Shown here: piece after piece, positions 1-7,313 of the stretch
Layout: each line of letters opens with the position of its first letter
Numbering within the stretch: position 1 is the first letter of the stretch
Source of the DNA: Phycisphaerae bacterium
GTDB lineage: Bacteria; Chloroflexota; Anaerolineae; 4572-78; J111
Direction: 5' to 3'
DNA length: 64,000 bases
NCBI GenBank assembly: GCA_028285035.1
Contig: JANQQF010000039.1
Span: 62,001-126,000 of the forward strand
Position numbers and translations under genes: made by a program
The notes under the pieces: generated by a model
Databases searched by the model: none
What the model was told of the DNA's origin: nothing
What the model saw: only the letters and a program-made list of their open reading frames with translations

Positions 1-38
1 GCGGCTTGAATAGCCGCTACTTTAAATTGGGTTGACAT
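1..38 (-). CDS. Start of a nitrilase-type carbon-nitrogen hydrolase (partial)
   Basis: A minus-strand gene begins here and runs off the left edge. The ATG lies at 36-38, preceded on the minus strand by a strong AGGAGG ribosome binding site about 9 bases upstream. The visible peptide is MSTQFKVAAIQA. The pattern K-V-A-A-I-Q-A is the usual first beta strand of nitrilase/omega-amidase family enzymes, which hydrolyse nitriles or amides through a Glu-Lys-Cys triad. Only twelve residues are visible and none of the triad, so the family call rests on the N-terminal pattern alone. Confidence 0.45.
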   Translation of the reverse strand, partial: MSTQFKVAAIQA

Positions 39-269
39 TTGTAAATCCTCCTCGATCTAAAAAATAGTTGTTTTTTGCCTGTTATCAGGCTATCACAAAT
101 AGGCCGCCCAAACTTGTTTAAAAGTGAAGAGAAAGTTTTGTGTTTGTGTATTAAGAGTATATGTTGCTTTTACAATTCGTGGAAAAGAAAACAAAACTGT
201 ATCATAGGCATCCCTGCCTGCGAACTAACAGGCTGGAAGCCTGTGTTACAAACTTATATTCAAAATCGC

Positions 270-298
270 TTGACGGCAGATGAGGATGAGACTATTAT
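270..298 (+). promoter_or_regulatory. Sigma-70-type promoter before the SUKH gene
   Basis: TTGACG (270-275) and TATTAT (293-298) are separated by exactly 17 bases, which fits a vegetative promoter reading into the gene at 354. The rest of the 39-353 gap holds no credible gene. It contains a short palindromic piece, AGGCTGGAAGCCT (about 229-241), of a type common in intergenic repeats. Confidence 0.5.
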
Positions 299-353
299 AG
301 GCGTAAGGATGATCTATTTGTTAGGCTGTGGTTGTGAATTTTAAGGGAGATTG

Positions 354-881
354 ATGACTAACATCTTTGCAGATTTTGACTTTTCCTCGTTTTGGAATAA
401 TACCGACTATGCCAAAGAAGAATATATTGGGGCCAAAGTAACCGATCAGATGCTTGAACATTTTCAAGCCAACTTAGGTTATACACTCCCACAATCATAC
501 ATCGAGTTGATTAAACATCAGAATGGGGGCATCCCCAAAAATTTGAGCCATCGCACTGCTGAACCCACATCTTGGGCAAAGGATCACATCGCAATTACGG
601 GTATCTATGGTATTGATCAGGACAAAGACTCATCGCTGTGTGGCGAATTCAGCTCTGAATTTTGGATTGAAGAGTGGGAGTATCCCGATATCGGGATATA
701 CATTTGTGATTGTCCCTCAGCGGGGCATGATATGATCTGCCTCGATTACACCAACTGTGGGCCGGAGGGAGAGCCAGAGGTCGTTCACATCGACCAAGGC
801 CGCGATTATAAAAAGACGGTTGTTGCGCAAAATTTTGAGACGTTTATCCGAGGCTTAGAGCCTGAGGAAAATTTTGATTAA
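354..881 (+). CDS. SMI1/KNR4 (SUKH) family protein
   Basis: This 175-residue protein has the SUKH-1 layout: an N-terminal helix with the pattern LGYTLPQSYIELIKHQNGG (about residues 42-60), then a beta-rich domain with GIYGID and ICDCPSAGHDMICLDY, and a closing acidic helix (FETFIRGL). SUKH proteins act mostly as immunity proteins against polymorphic or contact-dependent toxins, or as cytosolic binding modules. No toxin gene lies beside it, so it may be an orphan immunity gene or a housekeeping SUKH member. The start at 354 is preferred over the in-frame TTG at 351 because AAGGGAG sits at the right distance upstream. The gene ends 31 bases before the AraC gene, so the two could be co-transcribed. 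Confidence 0.75.
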   Translation: MTNIFADFDFSSFWNNTDYAKEEYIGAKVTDQMLEHFQANLGYTLPQSYIELIKHQNGGIPKNLSHRTAEPTSWAKDHIAITGIYGIDQDKDSSLCGEFSSEFWIEEWEYPDIGIYICDCPSAGHDMICLDYTNCGPEGEPEVVHIDQGRDYKKTVVAQNFETFIRGLEPEENFD

Positions 882-912
882 GTGGTATTAGACATAATCA
901 AGGAGGTATGTG

Positions 913-1863
913 ATGGGAGTCTTGTTATCGACGAATGATGTTCAAGTGCAGGATCGTTTCAGCTACTGGTGCGATTTGATTTGCGATGTCTTTGTTCATC
1001 TGGACGCTAGCCCTGTTGAAGATCGTCCCTTCTTTGGCACGATTGACACCCACACCTTGAGCTATGTCCAATTTTCCGATGTCCGTTCCTGTGGTCAGCA
1101 CGTCGTTCGCTCAAAGCGACAAATTTCTAAAACGACCGAGGATTACTATTTGGTCAGCTTTCAAATCGCAGGCCGGGGAGAAATTTCGCAGGATGGCCGC
1201 ACAGCCTACCTCCAAGCGGGGCAATATGCCTTGTATGATAGCACCCGTCCCTACACCCTCAATTTCACCGACAAGTTTGAACAGTTGGTTGTCCAACTGC
1301 CCCGCGAGCAATTGCGGCGTCAAGTGACCACTCCAGAAAATATCACCGCAACTGCAATTTCCGGACAGGCAGGCTTGGGAAAAGTGACATACGATTTTGT
1401 CCAGTCGATGTATGGAGAATTGAACAAGGTTGACGCCCGTCTAACCGATCATCTCGCCCATACCACCACAAATTTATTAGCCACCAGCCTCAGTGAAGCA
1501 GTGCTTGACCTGCCCCAACGACCTCATCACCATACGGTCAAGATTATGGAGATCAAAGCCTTCATTCAGCAACATTTAGCCGAGAGCAATCTTTCTATTG
1601 AACGCATCGCCAAAACCTTCAGTCTCTCCCCTCGTTATCTCCACACCCTCTTCCAACAGGAAGAAACCACCCTCGCCCAATTTATCCGCGACTCTCGCCT
1701 GGAGCAGTGTCGCCGCGCCCTCAGCGACCCCACTCAAGCCCATCGTACCATCACCGACATCGCCTTCTCTTGGGGTTTCAACAACACCGCTCATTTTAGC
1801 CAGCGATTTAAGAAACGGTATGGGATCTCGCCGCGTCGGTATCGGGTGGAGCGGAACGGTTAA
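913..1863 (+). CDS. AraC-family transcriptional regulator (AraC_binding_2 type)
   Basis: This protein of about 316 residues has two parts. The N-terminal half (about 1-190) resembles the cupin-like AraC_binding_2 domain of FeaR/NimT-type regulators: it opens with QDRFSYWCDLICDVFV and contains RGEISQDGRTAYLQAGQYALYD. The C-terminal 100 residues hold two helix-turn-helix units, including SLSPRYLHTLFQQE and DIAFSWGFNNTAHFSQRFKKRYG, the AraC signature. It should bind DNA and a small ligand. AGGAGG at 901-906 supports ATG 913 rather than the GTG at 910. The probable target is unknown; the convergent minus-strand operon beginning with the DddP-like gene is separated from it by a terminator. Confidence 0.88.
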   Translation: MGVLLSTNDVQVQDRFSYWCDLICDVFVHLDASPVEDRPFFGTIDTHTLSYVQFSDVRSCGQHVVRSKRQISKTTEDYYLVSFQIAGRGEISQDGRTAYLQAGQYALYDSTRPYTLNFTDKFEQLVVQLPREQLRRQVTTPENITATAISGQAGLGKVTYDFVQSMYGELNKVDARLTDHLAHTTTNLLATSLSEAVLDLPQRPHHHTVKIMEIKAFIQQHLAESNLSIERIAKTFSLSPRYLHTLFQQEETTLAQFIRDSRLEQCRRALSDPTQAHRTITDIAFSWGFNNTAHFSQRFKKRYGISPRRYRVERNG

Positions 1864-1883
1864 TCAACCTCTTTATCCAAAAT

Positions 1884-1912
1884 AAAAAAAGACGAGGCCA
1901 GTCGGCCTCGCC
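1884..1912 (-). terminator. Rho-independent terminator between convergent genes
   Basis: The stem CGAGGCC (1893-1899) pairs with GGCCTCG (1904-1910) around a four-base loop. On the minus strand a run of T follows (the A-run at 1884-1890 on plus), so it ends minus-strand transcription coming from the DddP-like gene. The stem could also stop the AraC transcript. Confidence 0.75.
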
Positions 1913-1943
1913 TAGTAAATCTATTCGACTAAATCACGCTAAC

Positions 1944-2159
1944 TTATTCAATCTCAAACAGAGTAACAGTCCCACTCACCTCGTAAGCAACGGCCAACAT
2001 TGGGTTGCCTGTGGGACTGTCTTCGGCAGCAACGAACTTGAGACCTTCGGGCGAGATGTCATCGAACGCGTCATCGCTGTTGACATAGTTCACGAATTCG
2101 GGGGCAGATGGGACGCTGATGTCGCGCTCAAGACCAACGATGGGGGAGACCATTGTCAC
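1944..2159 (-). pseudogene. C-terminal remnant of a choice-of-anchor I secreted protein
   Basis: The reading frame gives about 71 residues matching the extreme C-terminus of choice-of-anchor I / esterase-like extracellular proteins: IVGLER, then an APEFVNYVN segment, DISPEGLKFVAAEDSPTG, and the end LAVAYEVSGTVTLFEIE. Intact members are many hundreds of residues long with a signal peptide. Here the frame begins a few bases after the stop codon of the DddP-like gene, has only a GTG at its head, and lacks any export signal. The IVGLER and APEFVNY segments also look closer together than in the family. I read it as the stump of a secreted-protein gene left after a deletion or rearrangement. Translation as a short peptide cannot be excluded. 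Confidence 0.6.
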
Positions 2160-2162
2160 ACA

Positions 2163-3515
2163 TTACCCCAAAAATATCTCTTCAAACGGATAATTCGACA
2201 ACAACTCGTGCCCTGTCTCAGTAATCAGGACCTGTTCTTCTAACTTCACGCCCTCACGACCCCCGACACGTCCCACATAGCTTTCCACACAGAGGACCAT
2301 CCCTGGTTCCAAAACCCCATCATAGCCGTAATCATCCCAGCCGTCGGTGTAGTAAATCGATGGGTACTCATCACACAGACCAACACCGTGATAAAGCACT
2401 GAGTAGTGATTGGGGAAATAGTCATCGGGCAATGACTGGGCTTCAAAGGTCAATTCGCGGAAGGAAACGCCAGGTTTGAGCAGGGCTTGATTGTGCTGAA
2501 TTTGCTCGTAGGCCATTCGGTAGATGTGCTTCTGCTCATCGGTGGCTTTGTCGCCGCAGAGCCAGGTGCGGGAGATGTCGCAGCACATCCCGTAGGGGCC
2601 GATCAAATCGGTGTCGAAGCCGACGATGTCGCCAGCCTCGATGGGTCGACTACTACACTCCTGGAACCATGGATTGGTGCGAGGCCCTGAGGCCATCAGC
2701 CGGGTTTCGATCCACTCTCCGCCACGGGAAATGTTTTCGGCGTGGAGATAGGACCACAGCCGTTGCTCAGTGACACCCGGCTTCATATGGGTCTTCATAA
2801 TATCCATCGCCGTTTCACACGCGGCAATCGAGCAGCGCATCGCCTTGATTTCGTCCTCACATTTGATGACGCGAGCCAACTCCATCAACTCCTCGCCATT
2901 AAAGGTTTCGATACCGCGTTTGTGCAACGCCTGCAAGCCCTCTTCGTTACAACGATCAATGGCAATACGCTTGTTACCACCCCCGTGTATCACGACCAAA
3001 TCGGCAATCTCTGCCGCCCAGCGATCTGCTATCTCAGCATAGCGGCTGCCTGCCCCAAAGTAGAACCAAGCCACCCCGGGCCTAACCTCATCCACCAAAT
3101 CAAGATGATGACTGAGATGTTCACAGTTGTGGAAATCAAACAGAATGACTGGGCCATCGGTGGCGACAAAGGCATAGCGGACTGAGTTGTGAGCCGTCCA
3201 CAACTGCATGTTCGTGCTATCCGTGGCATATCGGACATTAAGCGGATCGTACAGCACTGCCCCGGCATAATCAAATTCGCGCAACTTCTCTCGAATACGA
3301 TTGAGCCGGAATTGACGCATCACGGGCAAATTCGGACGCTCCAGCCCTAAAGCGTCCCACTCCGAAAAGGCCAATTCACCTGGCCCAAGTTCGTGACTGT
3401 TGAGTTCCTTTGCATAGGCAATCGTCTCCTCAGACGGCGTTTGAAATGGACTGATTTTGGTGCGGTGTCGCCCAAAGGGTTGTGAACCCTGAGGTCCGCT
3501 ATGACTGTTTGACAT
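2163..3515 (-). CDS. dddP: DddP-like M24-family enzyme (candidate DMSP lyase)
   Basis: This is a 450-residue cytosolic protein of the M24 'pita-bread' fold, close in length to DddP (about 446). The N-terminal half contains YDPLNVRYATDSTNMQLW (89-106). The catalytic half contains RGGEWIETRLMASGPRTNPW (264-283), FDTDLIGPYGMCCDIS (300-315), HGVGLCDEYP (376-385), and the glutamates of CVESY and KLEEQV. These match, as I remember it, the sequence of Roseobacter DddP, which cleaves dimethylsulfoniopropionate to DMS and acrylate. Metal ligands are present as D301, D303, D313, H376, E411 and E426; the Asp proposed as catalytic base in DddP corresponds to D382. Ordinary Xaa-Pro peptidases lack the CDEYP context. 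The ATG at 3515 follows AAGGAG at six bases and is preferred over the GTG at 3518. The amidotransferase gene lies 104 bases upstream. Substrate is inferred; a peptidase or a related onium lyase remains possible. Confidence 0.75.
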   Translation of the reverse strand: MSNSHSGPQGSQPFGRHRTKISPFQTPSEETIAYAKELNSHELGPGELAFSEWDALGLERPNLPVMRQFRLNRIREKLREFDYAGAVLYDPLNVRYATDSTNMQLWTAHNSVRYAFVATDGPVILFDFHNCEHLSHHLDLVDEVRPGVAWFYFGAGSRYAEIADRWAAEIADLVVIHGGGNKRIAIDRCNEEGLQALHKRGIETFNGEELMELARVIKCEDEIKAMRCSIAACETAMDIMKTHMKPGVTEQRLWSYLHAENISRGGEWIETRLMASGPRTNPWFQECSSRPIEAGDIVGFDTDLIGPYGMCCDISRTWLCGDKATDEQKHIYRMAYEQIQHNQALLKPGVSFRELTFEAQSLPDDYFPNHYSVLYHGVGLCDEYPSIYYTDGWDDYGYDGVLEPGMVLCVESYVGRVGGREGVKLEEQVLITETGHELLSNYPFEEIFLG

Positions 3516-3551
3516 CACTGTCTCCTTGCTTTAGTTGTAATAAATGTTTGT

Positions 3552-3622
3552 TGGAAGGTTGGAAGATTGGAAGGATGGAAGGGTGAATATTGATGATAAT
3601 CTTCCAAGACTTCGGAAGATTA
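3552..3622. repeat. GGAAG-type short tandem repeats and a hairpin
   Basis: Between the amidotransferase and DddP-like genes, 3552-3582 is made of degenerate copies of TTGGAAGG/ATGGAAGG in tandem. Just beyond, TAATCTTCC (3597-3605) pairs with GGAAGATTA (3614-3622), the latter overlapping the amidotransferase stop codon. There is no T-run, so it may slow or attenuate rather than fully end transcription into the DddP-like gene. Confidence 0.4.
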
Positions 3623-4297
3623 CAACAAACCAGCCATCTTGCAAAAATTCTCAATCAAAACACGACCGTCAGGATGTTCTTCAGTGTAATATTCGGGGTG
3701 AAATTGGGTGCCAACGATGGGGAGATCACGATGGATAATTAACTGGATGGGGGTCATCGTGGTTGAGGCATAAAGATCAAAGTCTTCTGGTATCGTCTTG
3801 ATTTCCCAGGAGTGGGCGTGACGCATAATCGGCATTTGGTTCAGCCCCTCGAAGATCGGGTGTGATTTGATAACGGTGACGGTGTCATAGCCAAATTCCT
3901 TTTTTAGGCCGGGGGCCATTTCGGGCATAGGATCAGCTTCACCGGGGGCCAGCGGCCCAATCCGCTCCAAGGGTGCGCCGTAGGTTTCGGCCATCACCTG
4001 AAAGCCTCCGCAAAAGGCAAACGTCGGCCACGCCCTCTCCTGAAAGACAGCGCGTAAGCCAGCCTGTTCAGCAGGGTCGTACAAATCAGCGTCGGTGCTG
4101 CTACCACTGACAAAGATTGCTCGAATTTTCAATTGATACAGCAGTTCAGGGGTCACCTTGTTGTATCGAATAATCAAACATTGATCGCCCGTGATGTCCT
4201 CCAGCCGATATTTAATTCGGGTGCGAGCGGCCAAAATCCGTTCACCGAAGGGCTTGCTGTATACATTTTCGTGTTCATTGTCGATGAAGAGAATCAT
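3620..4297 (-). CDS. Class I glutamine amidotransferase (GATase1) protein
   Basis: This stand-alone triad glutamine amidotransferase has 225 residues. The nucleophile elbow is FAFCGGFQVMAETYG (Cys near residue 117) and the His/Glu pair is in GTQFHPEYYTEEHPDG near residues 195-210. The fold resembles the amidotransferase half of GMP synthase and peptidase C26-like enzymes, which release ammonia from glutamine or cleave gamma-glutamyl amides. No synthetase partner is encoded nearby, so a gamma-glutamyl hydrolase role is as likely as ammonia donation. It starts 13 bases after the dnaK stop, with only a weak GAGAA ribosome site, which suggests translational coupling to dnaK. Its position between a chaperone set and a DddP-like gene gives no clear pathway. 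Confidence 0.78.
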   Translation of the reverse strand: MILFIDNEHENVYSKPFGERILAARTRIKYRLEDITGDQCLIIRYNKVTPELLYQLKIRAIFVSGSSTDADLYDPAEQAGLRAVFQERAWPTFAFCGGFQVMAETYGAPLERIGPLAPGEADPMPEMAPGLKKEFGYDTVTVIKSHPIFEGLNQMPIMRHAHSWEIKTIPEDFDLYASTTMTPIQLIIHRDLPIVGTQFHPEYYTEEHPDGRVLIENFCKMAGLL

Positions 4298-4309
4298 TTC
4301 TCACAAACC

Positions 4310-6073
4310 TCAATCCAGGTCAAACAACATATCCAACAAATCAGCGGCGTACTCATCCAAGGTGTCTTGGCTACGGACTCGCTTAATGGCTTGGATCAAG
4401 TCAGTTAAGGCCGTGGCTTGCTCTTGAGAGAGGGTCTCCCCTTCCAACAATTTTTGACCTCGATCAAGCAGAGCCTGGGTTTCTTCATCAATGGTGATCT
4501 CTGTTTCCTCTTCAAGCACCATCTCCCCCGCGCCCTCTAATTCATCCGCCAAAAATTCATCAACCATATCGGCCAAATCCGCTCTGGCCTGGGCAATATC
4601 CTGCGGGGTTAAACGGGCTTGCGTGGCTTGCACGCTGATGCTGGCTTGCTGTTTGGTGAAGCGATCGGTGGCTTGGACATGTAACATCCCATTCACATCA
4701 AAATCAAAACGAACCGTGACCGTAGCACACTTGTGTGGCGTTTCAGCCTGCAGTCCCTCGATTAAAAAGTCACCCAACAGCGTGTTCGCTGAGGCAATCG
4801 GCAACTCCCCCTGATAGACCTTGACCTGAACGGTATCCTGATCGGGATGGAGCGTTTTGTAAATCTGCTCCTTGGTGGTGGGAATGGCGGTGTTGCGATG
4901 GATGAGGACGTTGTAAATATCCGGCACAACCTGGGGGCCGATCTGAACCGCCGTCTCAATGCCCAGTGAGTAGGGTGTGACATCGACCAAAATGGCCTCA
5001 ATCGGCTCTCCCGCGATGATAGCAGCCTGCACGGCTGCGCCCAAGGCCACAGCCTCATCGGGGTTGATTTCGGCATCCGGCTCAAGCCCGGTATAGTTTG
5101 CCACCAAACTCCACACCATCGGCATCCGGGTTGCCCCACCAACCAAAAGCACACGATCCACCTCCTCTGGTCCGACCTCGGCATCGGTCAACACCTGCTC
5201 CAACGACTCGATGGTCCGATCTAACAACGCCTCGACCATCTCCTCAAATTCACTCCGTAACACCTTATCATCCAAATGAAGGGGCAGGTTATTTTGCTCA
5301 ACCAGATATTCCTCACGTAAATTGGCTTCCGTAAAACTGGACAGATGAATTTTGGCGGTCTCAGCCGCCTGAGTCAAGCGGGCCATCGCCAGCCGATTAT
5401 CCTTGAGTGAGATTTGATGCTTTTTGTAGAATAATTTTCCAGCATGTTCAGCCAGGGTTGCATCAAAATCATCTCCCCCCAACTGGGTATCACCGTGACT
5501 GGCCCGCACTTCAACAATGCCATCTGTCATCTCCACCAAGGAAACGTCAAATGTGCCCCCACCCAAATCATAAACCAGGGCCATATAATCCGCTTCCTGG
5601 TTGAGACCATAGGCCAAGGCAGCGGCGGTCGGCTCATTGATAATCCGAACCACCTCCAACCCCGCAATTTTACCCGCTTCTTGGGTCACTTGGCGTTGGG
5701 CGTTGGTAAAATAAGCGGGAACGGTGATGACCGCTTTGCTCACGGGTTGCCCCAAGCTTTCTTCCGCAATCGTTTTTAACTCACGCAGGATAAAGGCCGA
5801 AATCTGCTGCGGTGTAAATTGCCGTGAGCCGAGCTGGACGGTCTCATCCGTGCCCATTTTTCGTTTGATCGAGCGGATTGTATTTTCAGGATCAAGCGTG
5901 TATTGATTGAGAGCTGGACGCCCGACCAGCCAGCCCCCCGTTTTAGAGTAACCAACCACCGAGGGGATAATCTTTTCATCCCCCCGCCCCAAAAGCCGTG
6001 GCTGCCCATCCTGCACCACTGCCACCGCCGAATTTGTTGTACCTAGATCGATACCGACAATGATGTCACTCAT
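4310..6073 (-). CDS. dnaK: Hsp70 chaperone DnaK paralogue
   Basis: This is a 587-residue Hsp70. The nucleotide-binding domain (1 to about 370) has GIDLGTTNSAVAVV at the N-terminus, TVPAYFTNAQR, the second phosphate loop YDLGGGTFDVSLVEM, GDTQLGGDDFD, and the adenosine motif LLVGGATRMPMV. A beta-sandwich substrate domain (about 375-490) and a helical lid with acidic EGAGEMVLEEETEITIDEE follow; the lid is short and there is no EEVD tail. The protein is about 30-50 residues shorter than housekeeping DnaK, and the operon carries its own GrpE and J-like genes, so it is probably a specialised Hsp70. ATG 6073, with GGAG upstream, gives the normal MSDIIVGIDLGTT start. The gap to grpE upstream is about 98 bases. 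Confidence 0.93.
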   Translation of the reverse strand: MSDIIVGIDLGTTNSAVAVVQDGQPRLLGRGDEKIIPSVVGYSKTGGWLVGRPALNQYTLDPENTIRSIKRKMGTDETVQLGSRQFTPQQISAFILRELKTIAEESLGQPVSKAVITVPAYFTNAQRQVTQEAGKIAGLEVVRIINEPTAAALAYGLNQEADYMALVYDLGGGTFDVSLVEMTDGIVEVRASHGDTQLGGDDFDATLAEHAGKLFYKKHQISLKDNRLAMARLTQAAETAKIHLSSFTEANLREEYLVEQNNLPLHLDDKVLRSEFEEMVEALLDRTIESLEQVLTDAEVGPEEVDRVLLVGGATRMPMVWSLVANYTGLEPDAEINPDEAVALGAAVQAAIIAGEPIEAILVDVTPYSLGIETAVQIGPQVVPDIYNVLIHRNTAIPTTKEQIYKTLHPDQDTVQVKVYQGELPIASANTLLGDFLIEGLQAETPHKCATVTVRFDFDVNGMLHVQATDRFTKQQASISVQATQARLTPQDIAQARADLADMVDEFLADELEGAGEMVLEEETEITIDEETQALLDRGQKLLEGETLSQEQATALTDLIQAIKRVRSQDTLDEYAADLLDMLFDLD

Positions 6074-6171
6074 GTATCGTTCTCCATAAAAATTAGTTGG
6101 CAATTGTTGGTTTTTAGTTGAGAGTAAAAAATCCGCATCATCCGGGAAATCCGTGTTCTGTTGATCGTTGC

Positions 6172-6924
6172 CTACCCCTGCCGCCGTGCCACCACCACCT
6201 CGGCCTCGCGCAACACTTTGGCTGGCGTAGCATAGCCCGTTCGGTCCTGGCCGATGATTTGATTTTCTGGCAAGTCAGGGTGATTTTCCGTAGCGACGGC
6301 GATGTGATAATGGGGATCAAACAGGTGACCGACAGTGGGGATGGGAGTGATGTCGTGGGCGGCAAAGACATCCAAAATACGGAGACGAGCCAGGCGGATA
6401 CCATCCAACCACGCCACAATCGCCTGTTGAACCTCGCGCTCCATCGGCAATTTGAGCACCTGCCGCCGGCCAACATTAAAAGCGGCATCCAGGCTATCAA
6501 TCACGGGTAGCATCTCCTTGAGCACCGCTAACTGAGCGGCTTCGATGGCCTGCTGTTGTTGCTGGATTAGCTCATTTCGCAGCTTTTCCTGCTGCGTCAA
6601 GGCCTGCTCCAGGTGGTCGAGAGCCTCTTTCTGTTGGGCTTGTTGGGCCTCTTGCAAGGTGTTGGCTTTAAATTGCGTTTTGGCGAGTTTGCTCACCTGC
6701 TTTGATAAATCGGCCAAGGTCTCGGATAGTTGCTCTGATTCGGTCGGTGGGCCGCTTGGGCTCTGCTCTACTCCAGGCTCAGGCAAGCGTTGGGTCACGC
6801 TATCCAATTTTTGAGATAGCTCACGAATGAGATCGAGTTGGTCTGTATTGGCAACTGAAACCGAAACCGGCGGTCCAAAAATAAAGCGTGTGATGGTGTC
6901 CAGTAATCCTCTTTTTTGGCTCAC
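6172..6924 (-). CDS. grpE: GrpE-like nucleotide exchange factor
   Basis: This 250-residue protein has a long N-terminal coiled coil rich in Gln, Glu and Leu (about 25-130), then a GrpE head: LAVLKEMLPVIDSLDAAF, an internal helical stretch ending with LARLRILDVFAAHDITPI, and the beta domain with GHLFDPHYHIAVATE. GrpE dimers release ADP from Hsp70. The N-terminal 25 residues (DTITRFIFGPPVSVSV) differ from ordinary GrpE and could be an amphipathic anchor, but that is a guess. Its ATG overlaps the J-like gene's stop by four bases (ATGA), a coupled arrangement, and dnaK follows. The head matches GrpE well; the length is above the usual 180-210 because of the coil. Confidence 0.88.
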   Translation of the reverse strand: MSQKRGLLDTITRFIFGPPVSVSVANTDQLDLIRELSQKLDSVTQRLPEPGVEQSPSGPPTESEQLSETLADLSKQVSKLAKTQFKANTLQEAQQAQQKEALDHLEQALTQQEKLRNELIQQQQQAIEAAQLAVLKEMLPVIDSLDAAFNVGRRQVLKLPMEREVQQAIVAWLDGIRLARLRILDVFAAHDITPIPTVGHLFDPHYHIAVATENHPDLPENQIIGQDRTGYATPAKVLREAEVVVARRQG

Positions 6925-7313
6925 AGATCGATCTCTTCAAAATCCTCACGGAAATCAGTACGCCCCAAATCACCCCAATGCCGAATGACAAACAGGGCAT
7001 CTGAGGGATTAAAGCTGAGGTCAAAGGAGGGCATATCGTCTGGCGGTTGCCAGGCGGGTGGGGGATAGGGTAGAAAAATATCGGTTTCGGCCCGACGAGA
7101 TACATCTTTGATCTTTTCATAAGCTCCCCGAATGATTTTGAATTGTTCCGGGGCTGTTTCGGGTGAATATTGTCGTATCAGACCAAAATAGGTGCGTTTG
7201 ATCTCGGCCTGACTGGCGGTACTCATCACCCCTAACACCCGATAAGGATCGCTGGCTGTCAAGTCTGGCTCTTGATTTTGAAACGGTATTGCGCTCCGAT
7301 TATTACCAGCCAT
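6921..7313 (-). CDS. J-domain-like protein lacking the HPD motif
   Basis: This 130-residue protein opens with a J-domain pattern: DPYRVLGVMSTASQAEIKRT (22-41) corresponds to helix I-II, and EQFKIIRGAYEKIKD (56-70) to helix III. Where J proteins have the invariant HPD that triggers Hsp70 ATPase, this one reads YSPE (49-52). The remaining 60 residues are acidic with prolines (IFLPYPPPAWQPPDD, DFREDFEEIDL). It therefore cannot act as a standard J co-chaperone; it may instead tether clients or dampen the Hsp70 cycle, as J-like proteins do elsewhere. GGAGG in front of ATG 7313 decides the start, which lies within the last codons of the TPR gene. The stop overlaps the grpE start. Confidence 0.75.
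   Translation of the reverse strand: MAGNNRSAIPFQNQEPDLTASDPYRVLGVMSTASQAEIKRTYFGLIRQYSPETAPEQFKIIRGAYEKIKDVSRRAETDIFLPYPPPAWQPPDDMPSFDLSFNPSDALFVIRHWGDLGRTDFREDFEEIDL

Noticed and set aside
75..344. 89-codon open frame before the SUKH gene
   Set aside because: No ribosome site or family pattern; it spans a promoter and an AGGCTGGAAGCCT palindrome.
3544..3738. Plus-strand frame over the GGAAG repeats
   Set aside because: Translation of a repeat tract and the antisense of the amidotransferase gene.
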